DNA of 64,000 nucleotides from Blastopirellula marina (GCF_002967715.1 NZ_PUIA01000069.1:248001-312000); one strand, 5' to 3'; shown: positions 42,977 to 52,205, numbered from the stretch's first letter. Program-made: numbers and translations. The notes: generated from the letters alone by a model not told the origin.

Positions 42977-43816
42977 TTATTCGCTGTCGTCGAACACGCG
43001 TCGTTGTTGACGCTTGTTGCGGAAGAGGCCTGTCTTCGAGGTCGTGGCGTTGGCTGGCTCGGTGGCGACTTCGTAGTTCAGAAGCTGCACGGTCGTCTTC
43101 GATTTGAGCTTGCCGGCGGCGTCGTAGGCGGTCATCCACGTCCCCACCACGAAGCCTGGTACCTCGGTGCATTGCGCTTCGACGGTTTCGGTTGTCTCGT
43201 CGGCCGAGGTGGTCTTCTGCACGATGAACGCGACCGTTTTGATCTCGGTCAGCACTGGGTAAGGCTTATTCAGGGCCACCACTTCCGCCACCATCTCCTT
43301 CTGCGGGGCCTCGGCTCCTTCGGCCTTAAACGTATGCTCGCGCCGCAAGATGTACGGTGGGGTGCTCGCGTTGTAAAAGACCTTACCGGTGATCTTGGTC
43401 GGCTCGCCGAGGACTTCCATCTGCCGCACTTCGCAGTTGTACGGCTTACCTAGAATGGAAATCTTCTGTTCGCCACCCGGCGTGATCCGCACGCGCTGGC
43501 CGCTGCTTTGGCCATTGAGCCCGCTGCGGAATTCGCGAATCGGCTTCTCGAAGACCTGGCCGCTCACTTCCGACTTCGCTTCGCGCTCGAGGACAATGTA
43601 GTCTTTGCCCACTTCCTTCAAGCGAATAGTCAGGGTGGTCGTCATCGACGAAACCAGTTCCCCCTCCTTGAAGGTCTCGGTGACCTGCTTGACCTGCTTC
43701 CACGAGCCCTCGGGAAAGCTGGCCCACTCGTGATGCTGATGCGGGACGAGCAGTTCCTGCGCTTGCCCCCACATGGGCAATGTCAGCACGAACATCATGG
43801 CAACCGCTCGCAGCAT
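42977..43816 (-). CDS. secreted protein of unknown function
   Basis: This 279 aa protein starts at ATG 43816 (MLRAVAMM), giving a short signal peptide ending near GQA-QEL. The mature part opens with HQHHEWASFPEGSWKQVKQV and consists of repeated beta strands with only two Cys. The TTTLTIRLKEVGKDYIVLER and ILGKPYNCEVRQM segments suggest an all-beta fold like those in planctomycete exported proteins that open with 'FPEGSWK(R)'. I cannot assign a family. No neighbour suggests a role. Confidence 0.7.
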   Translation of the reverse strand: MLRAVAMMFVLTLPMWGQAQELLVPHQHHEWASFPEGSWKQVKQVTETFKEGELVSSMTTTLTIRLKEVGKDYIVLEREAKSEVSGQVFEKPIREFRSGLNGQSSGQRVRITPGGEQKISILGKPYNCEVRQMEVLGEPTKITGKVFYNASTPPYILRREHTFKAEGAEAPQKEMVAEVVALNKPYPVLTEIKTVAFIVQKTTSADETTETVEAQCTEVPGFVVGTWMTAYDAAGKLKSKTTVQLLNYEVATEPANATTSKTGLFRNKRQQRRVFDDSE

Positions 43817-43970
43817 CAAACCATCTCACAAAGGAATATCTATTGGGGACCTGAACAGGAAGAAGCAGCGTCTACAGAGCACGCACGCTGCTTATAGCTT
43901 ATCTTGCCTAAGCTACCTTATCTTGGGTTATCTTGCATCCAAGAGTGCCGATTTAGCCTTTCAACTCTTG

Positions 43971-45362
43971 CTATTTTTCGGCATTTCCCATGCAATCCCC
44001 CTCATTGATACTATTTTCCGGCACTAACTTGCTCACTAGTTGCGCGTCATTTCGGGGGAACAGAGACCGCAGATCGAGCACCACTTCTTCCGCATTTTGG
44101 CTCCAGCAAGCCACCGCCGGAAACGCTTGCAAATGGGCCTGCAGCATTTCGGCCCCTTCAGGGGTCGGCTTCAACGTCACGTGTCGCGTGGGTAATTTGA
44201 TGCTACCAGGCAAGACAAACGCCTCGGCCGAGGTCGTTATCGCTTCGGCAATCCAAGGGGAAACCGAAAGCTGTTCGGCCAGCCGCGTGGCTCGCAGATC
44301 GAGGTTTTCTTCCGAAGTGGAAAGCAGCGACATCACGGGAATCCGATCGTCGACCCGTTCGCCCGACTGATGAATTCGCAGCGTCACTTCCAACTCGGCC
44401 AGGCTCGCCGGCGAAGCTTGCAAGTAGTCGGCAATTGGCAGTTCCGCCAATTGAGAAACACATTCCGCTTTGCCCAGCACGATCGCACAGCCAGGGCCAC
44501 CCAGCAGAAAGCCGCCGCCAACCAGCACGGCATCGGCACCGGCATTCAGTGCCTGCTTCGCACTGCAGAGGCCAAGCTCTTCGTGAATCGCATCAGGCAG
44601 CAGCCCAGCCACGCCCAGTGCCACCCAAAGACTCACGCCCGATGACTTTAGCGTACCGATCGCTTCCAGCGTTGAAGGGAAGACATCGGCACCACTGGCC
44701 GCGAAGTTGGTTTTGTCCAGCCACAGCAGATGCTCGGCATTGCCGGAAACCTCGCTGGCCAGCGCATCCAGATCGATTGCATTGCTCGACCCCACTTCCT
44801 GCACGCCCGCTTCTTCGAGCAGCTTCGGTACCGCGATCTGGTCGAAGGTCGACGACATTTGCGAGCGGGGAACCATGGTCTTCGCACCGCCAAGCGCCTG
44901 GGCCAACAGATAGACGGCTGCCTGACGGTCGCTGACGATCAGCGCGGCCTGGGCCCCGGTCATTTCGCACAGAAGCTGCTCGACGGCGAGGCGGTAGTTT
45001 TCCTGGGCACTCGCCAGGCGATAGTCATGACGCCGGGCATGGGCCTGAACGAGAATCTCTTCGGCAATCGGCCCAGCCGGAAAATCAGCCCCCAGCACCT
45101 GCCCGGTCGCATTGATCACCTCAGGCCGGCTGAGCCCGTGCTCGCCGAGTATCCAGTCCGAGATCTCGCTGGCCAGGCTCTGCAGCGAAGCATACGGCAG
45201 CGTCCGAGCTGCCTCCATGGCCATCTTCTGGTACGGCTGCAAATAGGCCTTCACCCCAGCAGCCACCGTGCTGCTGGAAACCTTATGAGCCAAATCCTTC
45301 AACGGCCTCAGTTCCATCAGCTGCGAGATCGAAGGAATACGATTAACGTTTGATTCAGACAC
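43971..45362 (-). CDS. SelA-like PLP-fold protein lacking the catalytic lysine
   Basis: This 463 aa protein starts at GTG 45362 with AGAGG upstream. RIPSISQLMELRPLKDL at the start and VINATGQVLGADF near residue 83 follow the layout of SelA, which makes selenocysteinyl-tRNA from seryl-tRNA. In SelA the PLP lysine sits in a GDKLLGGPQ motif. Here the matching stretch is GGGFLLGGPGCAIVLGK and Phe285 replaces the lysine. The PLP-ring aspartate region (DLGSG in SelA) reads ALGVA. So it probably cannot form the usual PLP adduct and may be a degenerate or repurposed paralogue. No selB, selD or tRNA-Sec is seen here. The neighbours give no clue. Confidence 0.75.
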   Translation of the reverse strand: MSESNVNRIPSISQLMELRPLKDLAHKVSSSTVAAGVKAYLQPYQKMAMEAARTLPYASLQSLASEISDWILGEHGLSRPEVINATGQVLGADFPAGPIAEEILVQAHARRHDYRLASAQENYRLAVEQLLCEMTGAQAALIVSDRQAAVYLLAQALGGAKTMVPRSQMSSTFDQIAVPKLLEEAGVQEVGSSNAIDLDALASEVSGNAEHLLWLDKTNFAASGADVFPSTLEAIGTLKSSGVSLWVALGVAGLLPDAIHEELGLCSAKQALNAGADAVLVGGGFLLGGPGCAIVLGKAECVSQLAELPIADYLQASPASLAELEVTLRIHQSGERVDDRIPVMSLLSTSEENLDLRATRLAEQLSVSPWIAEAITTSAEAFVLPGSIKLPTRHVTLKPTPEGAEMLQAHLQAFPAVACWSQNAEEVVLDLRSLFPRNDAQLVSKLVPENSINEGDCMGNAEK

Positions 45363-45508
45363 GGGGCACCTCTGGTCAGGGTACGAAGCATACCTCTATT
45401 ATGACTGCTAACCCACCCGATCTAAAACGGTGGGGAAGGAGAATTTTCATCTGAAAACGAAATGAACAAGTCCTTCAATCTGTCCCGCTTCCAGTTCACA
45501 AAACGACC

Positions 45509-46759
45509 ATGCACTTTCATGACGATCCCCAGCCGCTCATTTCCCAGCTAGACACGGCCTGGAACGACTACCAAAGTCATTTTGATGCCAAGGTCGAACA
45601 GGCTCTTGGCACGATCGTCACCTGGCGATCTGCCACCGACGACATGTTCCCGTCGCATCCACTATTTGGACAAGCCGATACCACGCCGGTGGCAGAGCCT
45701 TGGCGTCCCTTTACCAGGCATTGGCTCAAAGAGGATGCCCCAAGCCCGCAGGACAGCCAGGCCTGGCTGCATGGATTCGACGAGTCTGGTCGCATTATCC
45801 TGTCGAGAAACCACGTCTGGGGCTACCTATCGATCTGGGGCAGCGGCTACTGCGATCGTTTGCGAATTCACGAGTCGAAGGAAGAGAAAGGGCGATTGAT
45901 TTGGCGGCTTCCTCGGCAAGACCGGGTCGAATTCTCGCGATATTGGTACGACGAGAACGGCCGCATCCAATGCCTGGCCTGCTACCTTCGCGAGAACGAA
46001 ACCCACTTCCGAGAACTCGAGTGGTTTGATTTCGCCGACGGCCGCTGCGTCGAGTCGATTCAGCAGGGCTATCAGATCATGACGGAACTCCCCTGGTACC
46101 AGAAAGACAAGCCGGAAAGCGAACTCCGCCAAAACTATCGACCACTCCAGGGAGACGCACTGACGAACAACCTGATTGAGACGATGTACTCACGTCGTCG
46201 CGTCGAATACAGCTACAGCCCCGACGGCGAACTGGTGAAGGCCGAAGAATTCAAGCCCGACGGGAAAGCGGTCGACGAGTTACGCTTTCACAAGCTCCCA
46301 TCACGTCCGATCGAAGAGACGATCGCCGAGTTGGTGCAAACGACGGCCAATACGATTTTCAAAAGCGTCAAGAAGCGCGCAACTGCCAAGCCATATCGCG
46401 GCCTGATTCTGGTTTACTCTGCCGAACATGCCCACTGCGGCTTGCCCCACGACGTGTCGGTTCTCGGTCACGACCATCCTTGGCCGGAAGATCGCTACTA
46501 CTACGAAGAGTATGCCAACGATCTCGGTGTTGAATTCAAGCGGCCGATCACCAAGCTCCTAACGGAGTACAACCAGCGTTTAAGTGCCCGCTTCACCTTC
46601 GATGATCTTGACGAAGAAACGGCACTGACCGTTTCGGTCCTCCGACAAATAGCGGAACAACTCTACAGCGACTTAGCAGGAACCAAGCACGTCACCGAAG
46701 ACTTTGCGGTACTGGCCATCGACGACCACGGTGACGTCGATGGATTCGAGGTGAGTTAA
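45509..46759 (+). CDS. hypothetical protein
   Basis: This 416 aa protein has no signal peptide and is rich in acidic and aromatic residues, so it is likely cytoplasmic. The middle includes repeated 'YDENGRIQCLACYLREN' and 'YSPDGELVKAEEFKPDG' segments that look like short beta-hairpin repeats. The C-terminal part (YEEYANDLGVEFKRPITKLL and DLDEETALTVSVL) is helical. I recognise no family. The start ATG 45509 has no strong ribosome-binding site. It is divergent from the SelA-like gene and 74 bp upstream of the TRIC-like gene, with which it may be expressed. Confidence 0.65.
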   Translation: MHFHDDPQPLISQLDTAWNDYQSHFDAKVEQALGTIVTWRSATDDMFPSHPLFGQADTTPVAEPWRPFTRHWLKEDAPSPQDSQAWLHGFDESGRIILSRNHVWGYLSIWGSGYCDRLRIHESKEEKGRLIWRLPRQDRVEFSRYWYDENGRIQCLACYLRENETHFRELEWFDFADGRCVESIQQGYQIMTELPWYQKDKPESELRQNYRPLQGDALTNNLIETMYSRRRVEYSYSPDGELVKAEEFKPDGKAVDELRFHKLPSRPIEETIAELVQTTANTIFKSVKKRATAKPYRGLILVYSAEHAHCGLPHDVSVLGHDHPWPEDRYYYEEYANDLGVEFKRPITKLLTEYNQRLSARFTFDDLDEETALTVSVLRQIAEQLYSDLAGTKHVTEDFAVLAIDDHGDVDGFEVS

Positions 46760-46833
46760 TGCTTGATACCGCTTAGCAGATAAGATTGCAGCCCAGACAA
46801 CATCGCCCATCGCGATCCACGAGACCAACCCCC

Positions 46834-47526
46834 ATGCTTACGCCCCACGAACCGCTCAGCACCAGCATTCTGGTCATGATGTATTTCGGCGAAGTCGTGT
46901 TCGCGGTCAGTGGTGCGCTCACCGCGGCGCGGTACCGGATGGATATCGTCGGCTATGCGATGGTCGGAACGGTGACCGGAATCGGCGGGGGAACGATTCG
47001 CGATCTACTGCTGGGCAGAACCGTCTGGTGGACCGAAGACCCAACCGAACTGCTGTTGTGCCTGACCGCCTCGCTGGCGACGTTCTTCTTCATCCGCCAC
47101 GACATCTCGCACCGTAAAGAAATGATCTGGGCCGACGCACTGGGGCTGTCGGTCTTTGGCGTGGTCGGCTGTTACATCTCGCTACAGCAGGGAACCCCCT
47201 TCGTCATCGCGGTTTTCATGGGCATGATCACCGCCACCGGCGGAGGCGTCATCCGCGACGTCCTGACCAACAACGTCCCCATGATCATCTCGTGCGGGCA
47301 GCCCTACGCCACGGTCGCGCTGCTGGGTTCGCTTTGCTACGCAACACTGCGTTACCTGGAAGTGCCCGAGATCCCCTCCGAAGCCATCGCCTGCGGGGCA
47401 GCCTTCACGCTGCGAGCCTATGCGATCCTCTTTGATATCCAAACGGGCCCACCCGGCGAGTTCCTGCGGTTTGGCAAGCGACCAGAATCGAACACGAACG
47501 ATGGAAGTGAAGAGCAGGGGAGTTGA
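46834..47526 (+). CDS. UPF0126/TRIC-type membrane channel protein
   Basis: This 230 aa protein starts at MLTPHEPL; the frame reaches 46786 but without a good site. Seven hydrophobic segments fall into two similar halves. Each half has a glycine-rich signature, TGIGGGTIRDLLLG and TATGGGVIRDVLTN, diagnostic of the UPF0126 family whose members are trimeric intracellular cation (TRIC) channels. It probably allows potassium or similar cations to move through the inner membrane. It stops 20 bp before the oppositely oriented gene at 47546. Confidence 0.9.
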   Translation: MLTPHEPLSTSILVMMYFGEVVFAVSGALTAARYRMDIVGYAMVGTVTGIGGGTIRDLLLGRTVWWTEDPTELLLCLTASLATFFFIRHDISHRKEMIWADALGLSVFGVVGCYISLQQGTPFVIAVFMGMITATGGGVIRDVLTNNVPMIISCGQPYATVALLGSLCYATLRYLEVPEIPSEAIACGAAFTLRAYAILFDIQTGPPGEFLRFGKRPESNTNDGSEEQGS

Positions 47527-47545
47527 GCACATCCCCCAAGCCTCA

Positions 47546-48457
47546 TCACTCAAACACCGCCAGTTGCGGCAGATGATCACTCAAGGCGAAGGCCTGCGAA
47601 TCGGCATTATTCACGCGGAACGCACCCTCGAATAGCGGGCGTGACTCTTGAACCCTTTCAGCAATCGGGCCTGCGGCCATCACGTAGTCGATGCGGCGAT
47701 CTGGCGTGTCGGCTTTGATTGTCAGGCCATCTCCTTCGCCTACCTTCGTGAAAGTATCGACCCAGCCGGCATCGATCCACAGCTTGTACTCTTCGACGTC
47801 CGGCGTGTGATTCAGGTCTCCCATCAACAGCATCGAGCGGCCTGCGTTCAGGTCGTTCTGCATCGACTCGATCATCAGTGGAATCTCTCGCAGCCGCGTG
47901 TCTGGCTCGGGACTGGGATGCAGATGGGCCGAGTGCACCACCAGCGATTCACCACCCGGCAGCTTCACCGTTGCCTGCCCCCAATGCCGCGTGAACAGAT
48001 CGCTCGGTCGCTCTCCCTTTACTAGCGGCACGTTCTTCGCGTCGACAATCTCGTACTTGCTTAAAAGTGTGCCTGGCCAATTGCCGCCGCTGGGGAAGCG
48101 GACGTAGTTCATCCCTAGACGTTTGGCAATTTCCTGCACGACTTCTTCCTTGGGGGATTCCGAGAAGTTGATGATATCGGGCTGATAAAGGGCCAGTTCG
48201 TGGGCGAAGCGATCCGGCATTTGCCCCAGTGCCGTCGCCTTCTTCCCCAGTTCCCGATCCTTCGGCCAGCCGGTGCATTCGTACACGTTGTAAGCAATCA
48301 CCCGCAGCGGCTGCTTCGCCGAGTCGGCGGCAAACAAACGGCTCACACCGCTGGTCGCCAACATAACGCCAGCGGCAGACGAGAACTGCAACATCTTGCG
48401 ACGGGTAATCGATGGCTTCGAAGGCTGGCTGGTCATGGTGTCTACTCTCTTACGCAT
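47546..48457 (-). CDS. endonuclease/exonuclease/phosphatase-family protein with Tat-like leader
   Basis: This protein of about 303 aa starts at MRKRVDTM (ATG 48457; ATG 48436 is an alternative; the frame reaches 48646). SITRRKMLQFSSAAGVMLAT is a twin-arginine-type leader. LRVIAYNVYECTG, a Glu in NFSESPKEE, HSAHLHPSP, LLMGDLNHTP and the terminal ALSDHLPQLAVFE match the magnesium-dependent EEP phosphodiesterase core (DNase I, exonuclease III and sphingomyelinase types). Export suggests it acts on an extracellular phosphodiester or phosphate ester. The substrate is not known. Confidence 0.85.
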   Translation of the reverse strand: MRKRVDTMTSQPSKPSITRRKMLQFSSAAGVMLATSGVSRLFAADSAKQPLRVIAYNVYECTGWPKDRELGKKATALGQMPDRFAHELALYQPDIINFSESPKEEVVQEIAKRLGMNYVRFPSGGNWPGTLLSKYEIVDAKNVPLVKGERPSDLFTRHWGQATVKLPGGESLVVHSAHLHPSPEPDTRLREIPLMIESMQNDLNAGRSMLLMGDLNHTPDVEEYKLWIDAGWVDTFTKVGEGDGLTIKADTPDRRIDYVMAAGPIAERVQESRPLFEGAFRVNNADSQAFALSDHLPQLAVFE

Positions 48458-48665
48458 GGTTTGGGATTCCTGGCCAAATTCTAAAGAGCAGGGCGGGTGA
48501 ATGAAACCAAATTCTGAGTGTTGGTTCACACGGCCAAACAAGGTCGAACGCCTCTTGGAAAAACTTGGGAAAAATTTTCCGCAGATACTATACAAGTGTT
48601 CACTCATCTTGCTACACTGACCTCCTGCATGGGAACACTTCCCCAAACACTACGAGTTCCCCCCA

Positions 48666-49346
48666 ATGTCTTCACCCAGCGCACAACCGAACGACCACGG
48701 ATCGTTCTCGCCAGAGAACCTTCCGCAGGCCTTCGTGCGCGCGGGGAAGGTTTATCTCTGTTCGTCGTGCGGAACACTCGTCGAACTGCCGGCCGACGTG
48801 GTGGGGAAGCTGGGCTGGGCGGAACAGCAGTTGCCCAAGCAACCCTCTGCCGAAGATGGCACCACCGGCGAAGCGTCCTCCCAAGGATGCGTCCGCGTGA
48901 TGCCTGACTTCAGTTTCCCCGTACGAACCCAAGCGCCGCCTGCGGCGACCCAACAACGACCCAAACGGCCGCCGCAACCCCAACGTCCCCAGAAGCCGAC
49001 ACTTCCCACATGGGCCGGCAAAGCAGTCGACGGAATCCCCGTCCCCACCGGCAAACAGCTTGATCAGGCCTTCAAGTGGATCACGTATCACCTGAAGGTG
49101 ATCGACCGCCAAGAGAGCGAATTCAAGCGGCTGAAGAAGCTACTGAAAACCGAACGACGCAAAACCGAATCAACCATCCGGGCACCACGCCCAAATCCGC
49201 TTGGGCGTGCGAGTGGAGCCACCACAGCAGACCCGCGCAAACCATCCGTTCAACCCATCGAAGAGCACGCCCAAGCGGACTTGGGCGTGGCCCCCGGGGT
49301 GTTGTCGGGAATATCATCCGAAGCCAGCGAGCGCGGACCACCGTAA
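48666..49346 (+). CDS. CxxC-motif protein with repeat-encoded C-terminus
   Basis: This 226 aa protein contains VYLCSSCGTLVELPADV near residues 28-45, half of a zinc-ribbon-like site. A Pro/Gln-rich linker follows, then a short helical region (LDQAFKWITYHLKVIDRQES and FKRLKKLLKTERRK). The last ~50 residues (NPLGRAS... and HAQADLGVAP) are coded by two copies of a CACGCCCAA-N6-TTGGGCGTG palindrome, and a third lies just outside. The tail may therefore be foreign sequence fused to an older gene. The function is not recognised. It is divergent from the EEP gene. Confidence 0.6.
   Translation: MSSPSAQPNDHGSFSPENLPQAFVRAGKVYLCSSCGTLVELPADVVGKLGWAEQQLPKQPSAEDGTTGEASSQGCVRVMPDFSFPVRTQAPPAATQQRPKRPPQPQRPQKPTLPTWAGKAVDGIPVPTGKQLDQAFKWITYHLKVIDRQESEFKRLKKLLKTERRKTESTIRAPRPNPLGRASGATTADPRKPSVQPIEEHAQADLGVAPGVLSGISSEASERGPP
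49186..49209. repeat. palindromic repeat copy A
   Basis: CACGCCCAA, a six-base loop ATCCGC, then TTGGGCGTG, nine perfect paired bases. It lies inside the reading frame of the CxxC gene. Confidence 0.7.
49266..49289. repeat. palindromic repeat copy B (inverted relative to A)
   Basis: CACGCCCAA, loop GCGGAC, TTGGGCGTG. The loop is the reverse complement of GTCCGC, so it is a reversed copy of A. It is also within the CxxC gene near its end. Confidence 0.7.
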
Positions 49347-49664
49347 CTCGTCAGCCCCAACCGGGCGACCGTTCATAGCCAGGGGCGGCAGCCCCTGAAA
49401 AGTGTTTCCATAGAAACATCCTAAGCCCTGAAAGGGCGGCCGAAATGCTGCGCGCACACTACGGCACATCACTGGCAATCTTCAGGGTGCCACACCCAAG
49501 TCTGCTTGGGCGTGCGTTCGCTGCGCGCTTTCGGCTCGCCGAAGTACCGCATCGGAACCTGCATCCTGTCAGGGGGATGGTCCCCGCAAAGCCAGCGAAT
49601 AAGATGGCAAGCCTGCTCTGGCCATGGAATCATTCGCTCTCATCACCCCAGACAAGGTAACCCC
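49347..49664. repeat. hairpin cluster and palindrome copy C in a 318 bp intergenic stretch
   Basis: Three short hairpins stand in a row: AGGGGC-GGCA-GCCCCT (49381-49396), a GTTTC...GAAAC pair, and GCCCT-GAA-AGGGC (49425-49437). Palindrome copy C follows (CACACCCAA-GTCTGC-TTGGGCGTG, 49491-49514). No gene is seen before the ATG at 49665. The pattern is that of REP-like intergenic repeats. Confidence 0.6.
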
Positions 49665-50279
49665 ATGTCGGTCGAATCCTTTTTGACGCACGTGAAAGCC
49701 CCTTCACCAATGTTTCATTGCTATGAATGTGGCGACCGATCCGAATCACTTGCCCTGATCGCTCCGTTGTCACACACGTTGGGGCCACCTGCGGACCTGA
49801 CCGCGATCCAACTTCTGCAAGAGTATCTCGGCCCCCAGGCCGATGCGTTTGTCGACCTCTATTCCGAGCACGATGGTTTCACTTTATACCGAGACCGCCA
49901 AGGGGACGCGGAGGGACTGCGTTTCTTCCCAGTCGAGCAGTGGGAGCGTCTCACCCAATCGATGAAGGAGTCGTTCTCGGCCATGGGCTTCGAGCCTGAA
50001 GAGTGGCCGGAAGCGGCCGTCGATTCCTTGGCATTCGGCGAAATCCCTCATTCCGGCAACTTCTTGACGGTGAAGATTTCCGGTTCGAAACGGGGCCAGG
50101 TTTTCTACGCCGACCACGATGACTTCACGGAAGAGGCATTCGCCAAGTCGCTCAGCGAATTTCTGGCTCGAATCGTCGAGGATCCGGCTCAATTCCTCTA
50201 CGATGCCGGCTGTTACACGCGTTACAGCGATGGCTCCACGTCCGCTCAGTGGATTCCCAAGCAGTTTGAAGCAAGGTGA
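49665..50279 (+). CDS. SMI1/KNR4 (SUKH)-like protein
   Basis: This 204 aa protein starts at MSVESFLT; the frame reaches 49506 through the repeat but has no better start. A CYECG pair lies near residues 17-21. DLYSEHDGFTLYRDRQGD followed by LRFFPVEQWERLTQSMKESF resembles the SMI1/KNR4 fold (hydrophobic residue, HDG, then a 'P-x-E-x-W' strand-helix). Members include immunity proteins of contact-dependent toxins and cell-wall regulators. No toxin gene is nearby. The assignment rests on motif resemblance. A bidirectional terminator follows at 50334. Confidence 0.6.
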   Translation: MSVESFLTHVKAPSPMFHCYECGDRSESLALIAPLSHTLGPPADLTAIQLLQEYLGPQADAFVDLYSEHDGFTLYRDRQGDAEGLRFFPVEQWERLTQSMKESFSAMGFEPEEWPEAAVDSLAFGEIPHSGNFLTVKISGSKRGQVFYADHDDFTEEAFAKSLSEFLARIVEDPAQFLYDAGCYTRYSDGSTSAQWIPKQFEAR

Positions 50280-50333
50280 ATGGATAAGTTACAAGCGTTA
50301 TCGGCCTGTGAAAGCCTCGGTGCGCGCACGAAA

Positions 50334-50361
50334 AACCGCCCTGCGGAGAGTCAGGGCGGTT
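50334..50361. terminator. bidirectional terminator
   Basis: AACCGCCCTG and CAGGGCGGTT form a 10 bp stem, with an A run before it and TTT after, between the convergent stops at 50279 and 50390. Confidence 0.8.
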
Positions 50362-50389
50362 TCCGGGAATTGGCTGGTGGGCCGCTTGC

Positions 50390-50770
50390 TTAGAACTTGG
50401 CGCGTTCCAGGTCTAAGAAGTCGCTGACCGTTTGTGGCGGGCCTGGCTCCGGTTCGGAATACATCCAGTCGAACCAACCGGGCTCTTCCTGTTTCTGTTT
50501 ACCGCGATAACCGCCGTTATAGCTGTATCGCTCCTTCTTCTTGTGATCGTCGGCGTCGTTGAACGGATTCATGTAATCCGCCGTCTTGTAGAAGAAGTTC
50601 TTCGTGTTCGTGTTGATTTTGGAAAGCGTGCTGGGACCGCTCGACTTCTTTTTAGGAGACGAACTCATCCAGCTCATGGGGTTGTACCACTCGGCGGAAG
50701 CAATCGTCGGTACGGAAACCACACATACGCAAACGAGTGTCCAGATGACCAATTGTTTGTTACGAATCAT
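50390..50770 (-). CDS. small secreted protein of unknown function
   Basis: This 126 aa protein has a signal peptide (VIWTLVCVCVVSVPTIASA) and then a basic, Ser/Lys-rich mature part (MSSSPKKKSSGPSTLSKINT) with several aromatic residues (WFDWMYSEPEPGPP). It looks like one of the lineage-specific envelope proteins of planctomycetes. No family is recognised. It has its own terminator and lies 173 bp from the divergent proC gene. Confidence 0.65.
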   Translation of the reverse strand: MIRNKQLVIWTLVCVCVVSVPTIASAEWYNPMSWMSSSPKKKSSGPSTLSKINTNTKNFFYKTADYMNPFNDADDHKKKERYSYNGGYRGKQKQEEPGWFDWMYSEPEPGPPQTVSDFLDLERAKF

Positions 50771-50943
50771 TTCTCCGACTCCCTCAGTAGAAATTTGGCA
50801 GGGGCGGATAGTGTCAAGTTCCGTGGGCCGTGTCTAGATCAATTCAACAATTTTTTACCCAGGTGCCAGCACGCATGCCGATTGTTCCCCCAACCGATAT
50901 TACGTAGAGTGACTGCACCTTTGGAATTGAATAGGAAGCATTG

Positions 50944-51759
50944 ATGTCAACGAAATCACCCCGCGTGGGTTTTCTGGGTGCTGGCCAGATGGCCCTGGCC
51001 ATGGCCCATGGCTTTGTCGCTCGTGGGGGCGTGCCGGCAGCGAACATCCTCGCCGCCGACCCCTATCCCGCCGCACGAACTCGTTTCGAGCAAGAGATTT
51101 CCGGTGCCAAGACCACCGACGACAACCAGGCCGTGATCGACCAGAGCGATGTCGTCATTCTTGCGGTCAAACCGCAGATGATGGCCGAAGCCGCCCAGTC
51201 GCTGACCCAGGTGCCAGCTAAGTGCCTGCTGATCTCGATTGCGGCCGGAATCACCCTAAAGCGGCTAAACTCGCTATTTTCCACCCAACGGATCATCCGC
51301 GTGATGCCCAACACGCCGTGCCTGGTGGGTCTTTCAGCTTGCGCATTTTCCGCAAATGATGGCTTCGCCCCACAGGACTTCGAGCTCACACAAAGCCTGC
51401 TCGAATCGACCGGCATGGCCTTCCAGGTACCGGAAAAGCTGCTGGATGCCGTCACCGGGCTCTCAGGCAGCGGGCCTGCGTTTGTCTACATGATGATCGA
51501 AGCGATGAGCGATGCCGGCGTCCGGCAGGGCTTGCCGCGATCGGTCGCGCTGCAGCTGGCAGCACAAACCGTAAAGGGTGCTGCGGAAATGGTTTTGGCG
51601 ACCGGGCAGCATCCGGCGGCCCTGAAAGATAATGTCACCAGTCCCGGCGGAACGACGATCGCGGGCGTGCACGAGCTCGAAAAACAGGGCTTCCGCGGGG
51701 CGGTGATCGACGCAATTTCGGCTGCGGCGGCGCGTTCTCGAGAATTAGGGCAGGATTGA
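50944..51759 (+). CDS. proC: pyrroline-5-carboxylate reductase
   Basis: This 271 aa enzyme reduces pyrroline-5-carboxylate to proline using NAD(P)H. I chose ATG 50944 because AGGAAG lies seven bases before it; the frame could start at TTG 50941. The Rossmann motif VGFLGAGQMALAMAHG is at the start. RVMPNTPCLVGLS and the C-terminal LSGSGPAFVYMMIEAM and SPGGTTIAGVHELE blocks are diagnostic of ProC. It is a stand-alone gene; other proline genes are not present here. Confidence 0.95.
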   Translation: MSTKSPRVGFLGAGQMALAMAHGFVARGGVPAANILAADPYPAARTRFEQEISGAKTTDDNQAVIDQSDVVILAVKPQMMAEAAQSLTQVPAKCLLISIAAGITLKRLNSLFSTQRIIRVMPNTPCLVGLSACAFSANDGFAPQDFELTQSLLESTGMAFQVPEKLLDAVTGLSGSGPAFVYMMIEAMSDAGVRQGLPRSVALQLAAQTVKGAAEMVLATGQHPAALKDNVTSPGGTTIAGVHELEKQGFRGAVIDAISAAAARSRELGQD

Positions 51760-51831
51760 CAACGCAAACCGCCGATGCCAGTAATATAATGAAATGGTTA
51801 AAGAGACTGCCTGTATGAAAAGGAGTCGCCC

Positions 51832-52083
51832 ATGAGTTCGCTCTTTTGCATCATCGACGACAAGCACGTACCGATCTATCGCATCTTATGGATCTCAGAC
51901 GTACCACACTTCTGTGGTGAGGACGATTGCCAATGCGAAGGCCGGTATGAAGTTCGCCTGGAACAAGGCGAATCCCTGTGGACCAATCGCGAAGAACGCG
52001 ATGAAGTCCTGAAGGTTCTCGAAAAATGGCATACCGGGGACGACCTGGATGCCGGGGGCCCCGACTCCGAGAACTGGTCTTAA
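51832..52083 (+). CDS. small Cys-containing protein of unknown function
   Basis: This 83 aa protein has an AAAAGGAGTCGCCC ribosome-binding region before the ATG, which supports expression. CGEDDCQCEGRYEV holds three closely spaced cysteines that might bind a metal. It is acidic and likely cytoplasmic. No family is recognised. It lies 72 bp after proC on the same strand and shares a bidirectional terminator with the H1-like gene. Confidence 0.65.
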   Translation: MSSLFCIIDDKHVPIYRILWISDVPHFCGEDDCQCEGRYEVRLEQGESLWTNREERDEVLKVLEKWHTGDDLDAGGPDSENWS

Positions 52084-52117
52084 ACTTAACGGATTACCCA
52101 GGCCATATGTGCCATAG

Positions 52118-52155
52118 AAAAAGGACCTGACCGCTAACCGGCCAGGTCCTTATTT
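52118..52155. terminator. bidirectional terminator
   Basis: AAGGACCTG (52121-52129) pairs with CAGGTCCTT (52143-52151), with A and T runs on the two sides, between the convergent genes ending at 52083 and 52206. Confidence 0.75.
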
Positions 52156-52205
52156 ATCAGAGATCAGCGTCTTTCCCGGATCCTTCCACCAGGCAGCGAA
52201 GCAGA

